Part shown: piece after piece, positions 8,404 through 17,504 of the stretch
How positions within the stretch are numbered: the first letter of the stretch is position 1
How the letters are laid out: each line of letters opens with the position of its first letter
DNA from: an uncultured Treponema sp.
Lineage (GTDB): Bacteria; Spirochaetota; Spirochaetia; Treponematales; Treponemataceae
Direction of reading: 5' to 3'
DNA length: 42,200 nucleotides
Assembly (NCBI GenBank): GCA_900317625.1
Contig: ONHK01000017.1
Coordinates: forward strand, 1-42,200
Made by a program: the position numbers and the translations under genes
The notes under the pieces: model-generated
What the model saw: only the letters and a program-made list of their open reading frames with translations
What the model was told of the DNA's origin: nothing
Databases searched by the model: none

Positions 8404-10479
8404 TTAAACTTTAAACTGGTCAATCTGCGAACTAATCTTTTCTATTGAATTTTTTACTTTGCCGGAAATATTTCCAAGCAAAGCGCCGGTTTCGTCAATC
8501 TTTTTAGCTCCAATGCTCATTTCTTCCATGCTCTGGTTCATTGCGGAACTGAAATTCTGAAGCTCGTGGATTTCCTTAAGGATAAGTTCACTGCCCTGCG
8601 ACATTTCGCGGGAAGCGACTCTTACTTCAGAAGTGCTGTCATTCATTGAATGGAGCGCCTCGCTAATCTGCTTTGAACCTTCAGTCTGTTCTTCCATTGC
8701 GGCTTTAATCTGGTTAACAAGAATATCTGTCTCCTGGATTTTTTGAGTAACCGTTGTGAATGCGGAAGTTGTCTCTTCCGAAGCGTTTACTACTTCTGCA
8801 ATTGAAGTTCCAATATTTTTCAGCTGCTCACCGATTGTCTTTGACTGTTCAGAAGAAGTTTCCGAAAGTTTTCTGATTTCGTCCGCAACAACAGAGAATC
8901 CTTTTCCAGCCTCGCCTGCGTGAGCTGCCTCAATTGCCGCATTCATTGCAAGCAAATTTGTCTGTGACGCAATATTTGAAATTGCAAGATTTGCCTCGTG
9001 AAGCATCTGCGACTGTTCCTGAATCTGTTCAATTCGGACATTTACATTCTGCTGCTTTGAAATTCCGTTTTCCGCATTCTGGTGAAGTTCATTGAAAGAA
9101 TTTGCCATCTTATCAATTGAAACATTTACGGAAGTGATATTTCCAATCATTTCTTCTACAGCGGCAGAAGCCTGAGTTACACCTGCGCTCTGATTTTCAA
9201 TCATATGGTCAAGCGATTCAATATTTGAAGAAATCTGATTAACCGCACCGGCAGTCTGATTTACGCTTTCTGACTGGTGAGTTATCTGCTGGTGAATACT
9301 ATTGATATTCGCGATGATTTCTGTGATTGAGCTTGCCGTATTTTCTGTGCTGAGCGACAAGTCATCTCCATTAGATTTAAGTTCAATATTTGAGTTTTTT
9401 ACAGTAGCAACAATTGAATGAAGTTTTTCAATGAATGCGTTAAAACCTTCTACAACATCGCCGATTTCGTCATGATGATGCAACGCGATTCGTTTTGTAA
9501 GATCGGCGTGTCCCTGCGCAATTTCCATAAATGATTCCCGGACAGAAAGCATTGGCTTCATAATTTTCTTTACAACAATATATGCAACGAGCAAGGCAAG
9601 TCCAACAATAAGAAGCACAAGCGGTAGCGTTGTGAGCATAATATGTCTTGCAGTCTGGGAAATAACATTTCTGTTTTTGGCAACGAACAACATTCCAGAA
9701 ACATTTCCGGCAGAAGAAATAGGCATATAGATACTTTGGAATGTATTTCCGATGATTACGTTTGTTCCGTGGAACGTTTCGCCTTTTTCAAGAACTGTGC
9801 CTATGATTTCCTTATTCCAGAGTTCAGTTCCAACAAGCGAAGAGCCATCCTTCATCTTTAAAGTTGTTGCAACTCGGATTTTATCGCGGAAAAGCGTACA
9901 TTCAACATCATAATCTTCCTGAACCTGGGAAATAAAATCATTTTTTGAAAGATCAAAACCTGTTGTTACAGTTCCAATTACATTCAAATTTCCGTAAATA
10001 GGCTCGGAAACAAAAATTCCATACGGAACGGACATAAATTCCTGAATCACAAAATCCTGTTTTCCGCCAAGCGCAGATTTTATGCAAGAAATTGAACTTG
10101 CGTTTTTGTTGATTGCATCGCTTTCAGAAGAATATACAATGCGTCCGGACTTGTCTGTAATAAAAATACAGTCCGCATCAATATTTCGAACCTGAGGATC
10201 AACAATTTTATTCAGCTCAACAAGATTGTTCGAGGCAAGAGCCTGACGCAAATCTGATTGCGCGGAAAATACTTTCGCAGAACTTTCAAGGATGGTTTCC
10301 CATTCTTTAAGCATTGCGGAAGCGCCCTTTGATGTTGTCTCAAGATTTCCTTTTATCCAAGTTGAGAAACAGTTTGAAAACAAAGTGATTGAAATAAACG
10401 TAACAGCCACACTGCTGATTATTACTGAAATGGCAACGAGCAATTGCATTTTTCTTGCAATAGAATGACGATTTTTCAA
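8404..10479 (-). CDS. methyl-accepting chemotaxis protein with extracytoplasmic Cache-like sensor
   Basis: A 691-residue transmembrane chemoreceptor. A first membrane helix lies near residues 12-35; a sensor region of about 240 residues follows, with Cache-like [13 protein letters not shown] and [11 protein letters not shown] segments; a second helix ([19 protein letters not shown]) precedes HAMP; the rest is a signalling domain with the conserved [20 protein letters not shown] tip that contacts CheA and CheW. Translation appears to start at a TTG (10479), which has AGGGG eight bases upstream; the next ATG lies inside the first helix. It lies divergently next to a second receptor with a nearly identical signalling half but a different sensor. 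The ligand is unknown. Confidence 0.93.
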   Translation of the reverse strand: MKNRHSIARKMQLLVAISVIISSVAVTFISITLFSNCFSTWIKGNLETTSKGASAMLKEWETILESSAKVFSAQSDLRQALASNNLVELNKIVDPQVRNIDADCIFITDKSGRIVYSSESDAINKNASSISCIKSALGGKQDFVIQEFMSVPYGIFVSEPIYGNLNVIGTVTTGFDLSKNDFISQVQEDYDVECTLFRDKIRVATTLKMKDGSSLVGTELWNKEIIGTVLEKGETFHGTNVIIGNTFQSIYMPISSAGNVSGMLFVAKNRNVISQTARHIMLTTLPLVLLIVGLALLVAYIVVKKIMKPMLSVRESFMEIAQGHADLTKRIALHHHDEIGDVVEGFNAFIEKLHSIVATVKNSNIELKSNGDDLSLSTENTASSITEIIANINSIHQQITHQSESVNQTAGAVNQISSNIESLDHMIENQSAGVTQASAAVEEMIGNITSVNVSIDKMANSFNELHQNAENGISKQQNVNVRIEQIQEQSQMLHEANLAISNIASQTNLLAMNAAIEAAHAGEAGKGFSVVADEIRKLSETSSEQSKTIGEQLKNIGTSIAEVVNASEETTSAFTTVTQKIQETDILVNQIKAAMEEQTEGSKQISEALHSMNDSTSEVRVASREMSQGSELILKEIHELQNFSSAMNQSMEEMSIGAKKIDETGALLGNISGKVKNSIEKISSQIDQFKV

Positions 10480-10581
10480 AATGTAACCCCTAATTTATGT
10501 TAAATCGATGTTAAGTCTATCACTATTTTTTAAAATTGCAAGGACTTTATTAAGAAGATTTGAAATTAGTATTAAAAAATA

Positions 10582-10609
10582 TTGTCAGTGTTAAAAAAAA
10601 TGTTATAAT
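10582..10609 (+). promoter_or_regulatory. promoter of the second chemoreceptor
   Basis: A -35 TTGTCA (10582-10587), a 16-base spacer and a consensus -10 TATAAT (10604-10609) stand 25 bases before the ATG at 10635. This placement also argues against the longer reading that would start at 10560, upstream of the transcription start. Confidence 0.7.
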
Positions 10610-10634
10610 TAAAATATTAAATGGAGCTATAAAT

Positions 10635-12731
10635 ATGAAAAACAAAACTGTAAAAAGTTCTATCGCATTGAAATTCGGTTTCTTTGCAATTGTTATTCTT
10701 GGCGCTATTTTTGTAATTCAAGGCGTTATTAATTCAACTTTTATAAAGAAAGATGTAAATCTGCTTTATGATGAATATGGAAACACCAGGACAGAAGCAA
10801 TCCAAGTATTTCTTGACACATGGATTGATGGTGGAATAAATACTGCAAAAGCCATTGCTAATTCAGAGTCATTCAAGGAAAAGGATATTTCTGAAATCGC
10901 AGAGGAGCTTGTTGTAAATAAGCAGGAAATAAACAGAGCGTTCTCTTATGCGGCAATCACAGACTTGAACGGAAAAATGTGGACATCAAACGGTGGAACT
11001 ACTGATGTAAGAAACCGCCAGTATTTTCAGGATGTTGTTTCCGGCAGAAAAGATGTTGCTATTGACAATCCTACTCAGGGAAAATCAACTGGTTCAACAG
11101 TTTTTCATATTGCAGTTCCTGTAAAAGATTTGGATGATTCAATAAAAGGCGTTTTTGTTGCAATGATTGGAATTGAAAAGATTCAGAATGAAATTTCCAC
11201 GATTTCAATTGGCGAAAACGGCTACGGATTTGTTGTTGACTCGGACGGTGTTGTAATTGCGCACAAAGATAAGGATTTCCTAAAAAAAGATCTTCTTAAC
11301 GCTTCTGAAAGCGCGACAAACGGAATGCGCGAAGTTGTCCAGAACATGGCAAAAAATGCGACTGGAGAAAAACTTGTTACAGACCCAAGTTCTGGAGTCA
11401 AGTCAATCTGTTTTTACAGACCATTCAAATCAACAGACTGGAGCGCAGGAATTATGATTCCAAAAGCACAGTTTGAATCAACTGCGAACAGCCTGAACAA
11501 GATAATGATTATTACATTTGTGGCTGGAGCTTTGATTTTTATCATTGCGTTTGGAATTGGAATTGCCTACATAATCAAGCCGCTTAAAAAAGTAAAAGAT
11601 GCGATTGAAGAAATTGCTTCCGGTGATGCTGACCTTAGAAAGACAGTTGATATAAAAACAGATGATGAGATTGGTGCGGTAGTAACAGAATTCAACAAGT
11701 TTACAGGAAATATGCGCGAAATCATGACAGACCTGAAAGAAGCAAAGGAAAATCTTGAATTTGCGGATGAAAGTCTTGTTGCAACAACAGAAGACACAAG
11801 CGCGGCAATCACAGAAATTCTTGCAAACATTGAATCAGTTCACAACCAAATACGAACTCAGTCTGATTCTGTAAGCGGAACTGCCGGTGCGGTAAATGAA
11901 ATTGCCTCAAACATTGAATCTCTTGAAAAAATGATTGAAACTCAGAGTTCTGGTGTAACCCAGGCTTCTGCCGCTGTTGAACAGATGATTGGAAATATTT
12001 CAACAGTAAACCATTCAATGGATAAGATGGCGGATTCTTTCAATCAGCTTTCAACAAGTGCACAGTCCGGATATAACCTTCAGTCAAATGTGAATGAACA
12101 GATTGAACGCATCAAAAATCAGAGCGAGACTTTGCTTGATGCCAACGCAGCGATTGCAAATATTGCGGAACAGACAAATCTTTTGGCAATGAACGCGGCT
12201 ATCGAGGCGGCTCACGCAGGCGAAGCTGGAAAAGGATTCTCTGTTGTTGCGGATGAAATCAGAAAACTTTCAGAAACTTCTTCCCAGCAGTCAAAGACTA
12301 TTGGTGAACAGCTTAAATCAATAAGCGAACTTATTGACAGCGTTGTTTCTGCTTCTACAGAATCTCGCCAGGCATTCCAGGACGTTACAAGCAAGATTGA
12401 AGAAACAGATCAGCTTGTACGACAGATTAAAGCCGCAATGGAAGAACAGAACGAAGGCTCTATCCAGATTAATCAGGCTTTACATTCAATGAATGACAGC
12501 ACAATTGAAGTTCGAAACGCTTCTAAGGAAATGTCCGAAGGAAACAAGGCAATCCTTGACGAGGTAAAGAACCTTCAGGATTCAACTTCTGTGATGAGCG
12601 GAAGCATGGAAGAAATGAGCATTGGTGCCACAAAAATCAATGAATCTGGTGTTGCGCTTACAGAAATCTCTAAGAAAGTTCACAAGAGCATTTCTGAAAT
12701 GGGCAGCCAGATTGATAAATTCAAGGTTTAA
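10635..12731 (+). CDS. methyl-accepting chemotaxis protein with dCache-type sensor
   Basis: A 698-residue chemoreceptor. A membrane helix (ALKFGFFAIVILGAIFVIQG) is followed by a sensor region of about 260 residues typical of dCache_1 domains (SYAAITDLNGKMWTSNGGTT, RNRQYFQDVVSGRKDV, YGFVVDSDGVVIAH). Then come a second helix, HAMP, and a signalling domain with the [20 protein letters not shown] tip. GGAG eight bases before 10635 and the promoter position support this start. The signalling half matches that of the divergent neighbour almost residue for residue, and both end in QIDxFKV, pointing to duplication with sensor replacement. dCache sensors often bind amino acids, and an amino-acid transporter is close by, but the ligand is a guess. 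Confidence 0.94.
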   Translation: MKNKTVKSSIALKFGFFAIVILGAIFVIQGVINSTFIKKDVNLLYDEYGNTRTEAIQVFLDTWIDGGINTAKAIANSESFKEKDISEIAEELVVNKQEINRAFSYAAITDLNGKMWTSNGGTTDVRNRQYFQDVVSGRKDVAIDNPTQGKSTGSTVFHIAVPVKDLDDSIKGVFVAMIGIEKIQNEISTISIGENGYGFVVDSDGVVIAHKDKDFLKKDLLNASESATNGMREVVQNMAKNATGEKLVTDPSSGVKSICFYRPFKSTDWSAGIMIPKAQFESTANSLNKIMIITFVAGALIFIIAFGIGIAYIIKPLKKVKDAIEEIASGDADLRKTVDIKTDDEIGAVVTEFNKFTGNMREIMTDLKEAKENLEFADESLVATTEDTSAAITEILANIESVHNQIRTQSDSVSGTAGAVNEIASNIESLEKMIETQSSGVTQASAAVEQMIGNISTVNHSMDKMADSFNQLSTSAQSGYNLQSNVNEQIERIKNQSETLLDANAAIANIAEQTNLLAMNAAIEAAHAGEAGKGFSVVADEIRKLSETSSQQSKTIGEQLKSISELIDSVVSASTESRQAFQDVTSKIEETDQLVRQIKAAMEEQNEGSIQINQALHSMNDSTIEVRNASKEMSEGNKAILDEVKNLQDSTSVMSGSMEEMSIGATKINESGVALTEISKKVHKSISEMGSQIDKFKV

Positions 12732-12746
12732 TCTGATTTTTAGAGC

Positions 12747-13490
12747 TTAGCCAGAAATTAAATCTTTTATTACTTCGGAAGCAATAATAAGTCCTGCCAC
12801 AGATGGCACGAATGCGTTGCTTCCGGGGGTTTGTTTTTGGAATTTGCCGCTGGATGTATTTTGCGCCTGCGGCATTTTTTTTGGCACTAAGTCACTTTTT
12901 GGCGGTGTTATTATTTCTGTACTGAAAACACATTTTACATTTTTTATGCGGCGTTTTTTCAGTTCATTTCTTATGACGCGGGCAAGCGGACAAACTGAAG
13001 TCTTTGAAATATCCGCAACCTGAAATTTTGTAGGATCTAGTTTATTGCCAGCTCCCATTGCGCTTATAACTGGCTTTTTTGCTTGTTTTGCACAAAGAAT
13101 TATTTCAATTTTTCCTTTTACAGTGTCAATGCAGTCCACAACGTAATCATATTTTGAAAAATCAAACTGACTGGAATTTTCCGGCAAAAAAAATGTCTTG
13201 TATTTTGTTACTGAACATTCTGGATTTATGTCATGGATTCGCTCTTCTGCAACATCAATTTTATTTTTTCCAACAGTTGAATGCAATGCGTAAAGCTGAC
13301 GGTTAATATTTGAAACGGCAACAGTGTCATTGTCAACAATATCAATCGCACCAAGGCCGGAACGCACAAGAGCTTCCACAACGTAACTGCCAACTCCGCC
13401 AAGCCCAAAAACAATTACGCGAGAATCGTGAAGTTTCTGGATTTTTTCTTTTCCAAGTGTAAGTTCAATACGCTCAAACTGATTTTCCAT
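12747..13490 (-). CDS. tcdA: tRNA threonylcarbamoyladenosine dehydratase
   Basis: A 247-residue E1-like enzyme (TcdA/CsdL/YgdL) that uses ATP to convert t6A at tRNA position 37 to its cyclic form. It shows the nucleotide-binding GLGGVGS (29-35), the D-x-D-x-V and NxNRQ elements in DIVDNDTVAVSNINRQL, and the family's SAMGAGNKLDPTKFQVADISKT segment. The C-terminal region has GSNAFVPSVAGLIIASEVIKDL. Its length fits the family. It converges on the second chemoreceptor with 15 bases between stops, and it has no clear ribosome site before the ATG. Confidence 0.93.
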   Translation of the reverse strand: MENQFERIELTLGKEKIQKLHDSRVIVFGLGGVGSYVVEALVRSGLGAIDIVDNDTVAVSNINRQLYALHSTVGKNKIDVAEERIHDINPECSVTKYKTFFLPENSSQFDFSKYDYVVDCIDTVKGKIEIILCAKQAKKPVISAMGAGNKLDPTKFQVADISKTSVCPLARVIRNELKKRRIKNVKCVFSTEIITPPKSDLVPKKMPQAQNTSSGKFQKQTPGSNAFVPSVAGLIIASEVIKDLISG

Positions 13491-13561
13491 AATGAATAAT
13501 ATAGCATTTATTTTTTTTTCATTCTATAATTTAAAAATCAGTTTAATAAGGATTTTATAAA

Positions 13562-14842
13562 ATGGAAAAATCAATCAACACAAAATGTATTCAGTCTGGT
13601 TATGAGCCGAAAAATGGTGAGCCGCGTCAGATTCCGATTATTCAGTCTACAACTTTTAAATATGACACAAGCGAGGAGATGGGAGCGCTTTTTGATTTGC
13701 AGAAAAGCGGATATTTTTACACAAGACTTCAGAATCCAACAAATGATTTTGTTGCGGCGAAACTTGCGGCTCTTGAAGGTGGAACTGCGGCAATGCTGAC
13801 TTCTTCTGGTCAGGCGGCTAATTTTTTTGCGATTTTTAATATCTGTGAATGTGGAAGCCATATTGTTGCCTCAACTAGTATTTATGGCGGAACTTTTAAT
13901 CTTATTTCAACAACATTGAAAAAAATGGGAATTGACTCAACTTTTGTTGATCCAGATGCGTCTGAAGAAGAATTGAGCAAGGCTTTTAGGCCAAATACAC
14001 GCGCAATGTTCGGTGAGACAATTGCAAATCCGGCGCTTACAGTTCTTGATATTGAAAAATTTGCAAAAGTTGCGCACGCGCACAATGTTCCGCTTATTGT
14101 TGACAATACTTTTCCTACACCGATTAATTGCCGTCCGATTGAATGGGGCGCGGATATTGTTACTCATTCAACAACAAAATATATGGACGGACACGGTTCC
14201 TGCGTTGGCGGAGCAATTATTGATGCCGGAAAATTTGACTGGATGGCCCACAAAGATATGTTCCCTGGGCTTGCAACTCCTGATGAAAGTTACCATGGAA
14301 TCACTTATGCCGAAAAATTTGGCAAAGAAGGTGCGTTCATTACAAAGGCGACAAGCCAGCTTATGCGAGATTTTGGTTCAATACAGTCGCCGTTCCACGC
14401 GTTTATCTTGAATCTGGGGCTTGAATCTTTGCAGGTAAGAATGCCACGGCATGTTGAAAACGGTCAGGCTGTTGCAGAATTTCTGGAAAAACAGCCACAG
14501 GTTGAAAGCGTGAATTACCCTACTTTAAAGGGAAACAAATATTATGAGCTTGCAAAAAAATATCTTCCGAACGGCGGTTGTGGTGTAGTTTCTTTTGAAT
14601 TGAAAGGCGGTCGTGCGGCGGCTGAAAAATTTATGAAAGCACTAAAAATTTGCGCGATTGAAACTCATGTTGCAGATGCAAGAACTTGCTGCCTGAATCC
14701 AGCTACTTCAACTCACCGCCAGATGAACGACGAGCAGCTTAAAGCCGCCGGAATTCCTGCCGGTCTTATTCGAATTTCTTGCGGTCTTGAAGACAAAAAT
14801 GATTTGATTGCAGATTTGCAGCAAGCGTTGAGTTCATTGTAA
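13562..14842 (+). CDS. metY: O-acetylhomoserine sulfhydrylase (PLP-dependent)
   Basis: A 426-residue enzyme of the Cys/Met metabolism PLP family. It makes homocysteine from O-acetylhomoserine and sulfide, thus joining sulfur assimilation to methionine synthesis. The PLP-binding Lys206 lies in HSTTKYMDGHG; other marks are YTRLQNPTNDFVAAKLAALEGG near the N-terminus and the C-terminal TSTHRQM and GLIRISCGLED. An AAGGA lies nine bases upstream of the ATG. The length and the NPT motif fit MetY rather than the shorter MetB/MetC forms, although substrate choice within the family is hard to settle by eye. Confidence 0.9.
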   Translation: MEKSINTKCIQSGYEPKNGEPRQIPIIQSTTFKYDTSEEMGALFDLQKSGYFYTRLQNPTNDFVAAKLAALEGGTAAMLTSSGQAANFFAIFNICECGSHIVASTSIYGGTFNLISTTLKKMGIDSTFVDPDASEEELSKAFRPNTRAMFGETIANPALTVLDIEKFAKVAHAHNVPLIVDNTFPTPINCRPIEWGADIVTHSTTKYMDGHGSCVGGAIIDAGKFDWMAHKDMFPGLATPDESYHGITYAEKFGKEGAFITKATSQLMRDFGSIQSPFHAFILNLGLESLQVRMPRHVENGQAVAEFLEKQPQVESVNYPTLKGNKYYELAKKYLPNGGCGVVSFELKGGRAAAEKFMKALKICAIETHVADARTCCLNPATSTHRQMNDEQLKAAGIPAGLIRISCGLEDKNDLIADLQQALSSL

Positions 14843-14868
14843 AATTCGCCATCCGATATATGAAAAAA

Positions 14869-15765
14869 CTACTGCTCAATGCCGAACAGTTTTTTCATAT
14901 TGTTCTGGATTTTTTCATTCAGCTTTAGACTTTGCATTTTTCGTTTTGAAGCAATGTATTCATAAATGTATTTTAGGTTTTCTGGGGAATTTACTGTGCC
15001 CTTTACAGGAATTGGCGCGTAAAACGGAGAATCTGACTCAATAAGAAGCCGGTTAAGCGGAACGTATGAAACCATTTCGGCAATTTCATTTTTGTTTTTG
15101 CCGGAAAAAGTTATTGAGCCGTCAAAACTTATGTACCAGCCCATATTCAGGAAAAATTCAAGTTCTGACAAAGAATACGAAAATCCATGGATTACGCCTT
15201 TGTTCCATTTTACAACGCGCAAAATATCCATTGTATGCTGAAAACTTTTTCGGGAATGAACAATCACCGGCAAATCAAGTTTTTTTGCAAGAAGAAGTTC
15301 CTGTTCAAAAAAATTGCGCTCCTCAATGATTGAACTGCGGTCAAAAAAATCGTGCGTGCGGCCACCGTTTTCAGAAGATTCCCAGTCGTGGTCAATTCCG
15401 CAAGGCCCGATTGCCACCAGATGCGAAGAAAATTCGTTTTCAGAATTTCTGAATTCAGTTATATTCTTTTCAAGAAGCGCTATGGTTTGCTCGCCTTTTT
15501 CAATATTCTCAGAATTTTGCATTACTCCGGCACAAAAATAGATTGACTGTTTTATTTTGCGGATAAGATTCGATTCTTTTTCCGGGTCAAAAAAATCAAG
15601 GCATTTTGAAACAAGTTCCGCCCGCTTCCAAATATCATCTGCAAAAAGCCCGGTGTCAATCGCAAGACATTCATGCGAGCCAAACCGTGAAAGAATATTC
15701 GCTCCTTCCTCCAGCCCAAATTCCTGAACGGTAAGATAAAAATTTAAGAATGAATCCGCATACAT
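14869..15765 (-). CDS. divergent TatD-family hydrolase-like protein
   Basis: A 298-residue TIM-barrel protein of the TatD family, normally metal-dependent 3'-5' DNases. It retains the barrel landmarks LPVIVHSRKSFQHTMDIL, the KGVIHGFSYS histidine and LLIESDSPFYAP. It differs at key points: the N-terminal HxH metal motif is absent (DSFLNFY stands there), and the usual GEIGLD glutamate is replaced in AIGPCGIDHDW. Two of the usual metal-site elements are therefore missing, so it may be inactive or use another mechanism. No strong ribosome site precedes the ATG. Family membership is clear; DNase activity is doubtful. Confidence 0.8.
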   Translation of the reverse strand: MYADSFLNFYLTVQEFGLEEGANILSRFGSHECLAIDTGLFADDIWKRAELVSKCLDFFDPEKESNLIRKIKQSIYFCAGVMQNSENIEKGEQTIALLEKNITEFRNSENEFSSHLVAIGPCGIDHDWESSENGGRTHDFFDRSSIIEERNFFEQELLLAKKLDLPVIVHSRKSFQHTMDILRVVKWNKGVIHGFSYSLSELEFFLNMGWYISFDGSITFSGKNKNEIAEMVSYVPLNRLLIESDSPFYAPIPVKGTVNSPENLKYIYEYIASKRKMQSLKLNEKIQNNMKKLFGIEQ

Positions 15766-15832
15766 ACGAATATTTTAGCACAAATAAAACAAATATTTTA
15801 GAATACTTTTGTAAAAAAAATATTTTTTATTG

Positions 15833-15960
15833 GGCGCAACCTTTCACTTTCGTTTCAGGTCGGGCTTTTCGCAATTCCGCTATCGCTACATTCTGGACTG
15901 CTCCTATTTCGCAAAGCTCAATTGGCACAGTCCAGAATGCTGACGCATTGCTACAATCCC
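15833..15960 (-). repeat. structured dispersed repeat, copy 3
   Basis: Read on the minus strand, this stretch starts with AGGGATTGTAG and ends past GAAAAGCCCGAC. Both of these blocks recur in the copy near 30375-30497. The middle holds a perfect 12-bp inverted repeat, CATTCTGGACTG (15889-15900) and CAGTCCAGAATG (15928-15939), and the end can fold again (CGACCT with AGGTTG). It fills the gap between the TatD-like gene and the serine hydrolase gene and encodes no protein I can support. Confidence 0.65.
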
Positions 15961-15971
15961 TTGCGCAGAAT

Positions 15972-17285
15972 CTACTTGTTCAAAAGATATTCCGCGACTG
16001 CCTCGTAAGCTGGAATTGAAAGCGGATCGATGTACTTGTTTGACGCGTAGTAAGTTGAGGCAAAGCGCGCAATCACCATTTGCGCCGCTGGGTCGATGTA
16101 GATTGCCTGACCGTGAACGCCGCGCGCCATGTACGCTCCGTGCGAGTTGTTTGTAATCCACCACATATTGTGATAGCTCCAGCCTTGCAATTTTGGATAG
16201 CCGCCTTTTGCAAACGCAGCCTTGTATTCATCGGAAGTTCCTCCAACTGAAATATCGTTTACAGCAGCTGCCGGAATTACTTGTTTGCCATTCAGCCTTC
16301 CGCTGTTTCTCATCATCTCGCCAAAAGCCGCCATATCCTTTAGATTCAAGTCAAAGCCTCCGCCTGCAAAAGCGATTCCAGACGGGTCAACCTGATAATA
16401 GCCGTCATAATGCGCGCCTAAAGGCTTCCAAATCATCTCTGAAACCATATCCGCTAAGCCCTGCCCTGTTACGCGCGAGCAAATCCAGGCGAGAAGCTCG
16501 GTGTTCACGGTTCTGTAGCCGAACGCGTCTCCGTGTTCTTCATCTGAAAGTTTTTTTACCGTTGCAAGATATTCGTAGTAATTCTGCGGACCTGTGTAAT
16601 TTGCCGGGCGGAAAACGTTTCCTGCAGCCGAGTACGCCCAGATTTCCGCGTTCGGGTCGTTATAGTCCTCGCTGTACTTGATTGCGGTCGTCATGTCCAT
16701 AACTTGTTGAACAGTCGCGTCCGCAAAGCCGGAATCTTTTAACTCTGGAATGTATTCAACGACTTTCTTTGACGGCTCAAGTTTGCCTTCCGCAACAAGG
16801 ATAGAAGCGATTGTTCCAGTAAACGACTTGCTCACAGACATTGCCGCGTGAAGTCCATCTGGTTTTAAGCCTGCCGGGTATTTTTCATAGACGATTTTCC
16901 CCTTGTGCATGACGATGATTCCGTCTGTGTAGTTTGCGCCAAGAGATTCTTCAAAAGTCATCGTCTTGTCTGAATTCCACGGCGTAAAAACTACGTCTCC
17001 GATTGCCGGGTCAAGTTTTGTCTTTAATTGGTATTTTTTGCCGTTGCCTGCCGAAACATTCCGCGTAGGGAAAAACTCCCTCATGTGGTTCACGCTGTAG
17101 CGAATTGCTGGAAATTCAAAAAACGAGTCGTCCGAAGCGTGAAGCGTTTTTTCCTGCGACGGCGGAAAGCCTTGCATCCAGCCCATTTCGTCGGGCGTGG
17201 TTTGCTCCGCGGTCGGATATTCCTTTGCAAATGTCATAATTCCCCCAAAAACAAGAAAACTAAAAATAAAAAGAGATTTTTTCAT
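15972..17285 (-). CDS. exported serine hydrolase of the beta-lactamase / PBP family (class C-like fold)
   Basis: A 437-residue protein with a signal peptide (KKSLFIFSFLVFGGIMTFA). The catalytic SxxK is Ser150-Lys153 in SVSKSFTGTI, and the tyrosine motif lies in FGYRTVNTELL; a third motif may be the ARGVHGQ region. Proteins of this Pfam family (PF00144) include esterases, D-amino-acid peptidases and carboxypeptidases, so the substrate cannot be named. The start at 17285 has GGAGG five bases upstream; the longer in-frame start at 17297 lies within or before that site. Its base composition is visibly richer in G+C than most neighbours, and a dispersed repeat borders its 3' end, which suggests acquisition. 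Confidence 0.88.
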   Translation of the reverse strand: MKKSLFIFSFLVFGGIMTFAKEYPTAEQTTPDEMGWMQGFPPSQEKTLHASDDSFFEFPAIRYSVNHMREFFPTRNVSAGNGKKYQLKTKLDPAIGDVVFTPWNSDKTMTFEESLGANYTDGIIVMHKGKIVYEKYPAGLKPDGLHAAMSVSKSFTGTIASILVAEGKLEPSKKVVEYIPELKDSGFADATVQQVMDMTTAIKYSEDYNDPNAEIWAYSAAGNVFRPANYTGPQNYYEYLATVKKLSDEEHGDAFGYRTVNTELLAWICSRVTGQGLADMVSEMIWKPLGAHYDGYYQVDPSGIAFAGGGFDLNLKDMAAFGEMMRNSGRLNGKQVIPAAAVNDISVGGTSDEYKAAFAKGGYPKLQGWSYHNMWWITNNSHGAYMARGVHGQAIYIDPAAQMVIARFASTYYASNKYIDPLSIPAYEAVAEYLLNK

Positions 17286-17451
17286 GGCAGCCTCCAAAAA
17301 AATGATTAGGAAAGCCGTTGCAAATCAAAAGAAGAAAAACTGATGCAATTTATGGTTTAAATATAAGCACAAATCCGCTGGCTGGCAAATTAAAAAGAAG
17401 ATTTAACGTCATATTGAGGATATTTGCCCATACTACAAAGAAGTCTGATTT

Positions 17452-17480
17452 TTGCAAAAATCCAAAACCCGGAGTATAAT
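17452..17480 (+). promoter_or_regulatory. promoter of the HD-GYP gene
   Basis: A -35 TTGCAA (17452-17457), a 17-base spacer and a consensus -10 TATAAT (17475-17480), 24 bases before the ATG at 17505, which has its own GGAGG ribosome site. Confidence 0.75.
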
Positions 17481-17504
17481 AGTTTATACACGGAGGATTT
17501 TTTT

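Noticed and set aside
17424..17504. Longer HD-GYP protein starting at 17424
   Set aside because: The start precedes the TTGCAA-TATAAT promoter, while ATG 17505 has a GGAGG site.
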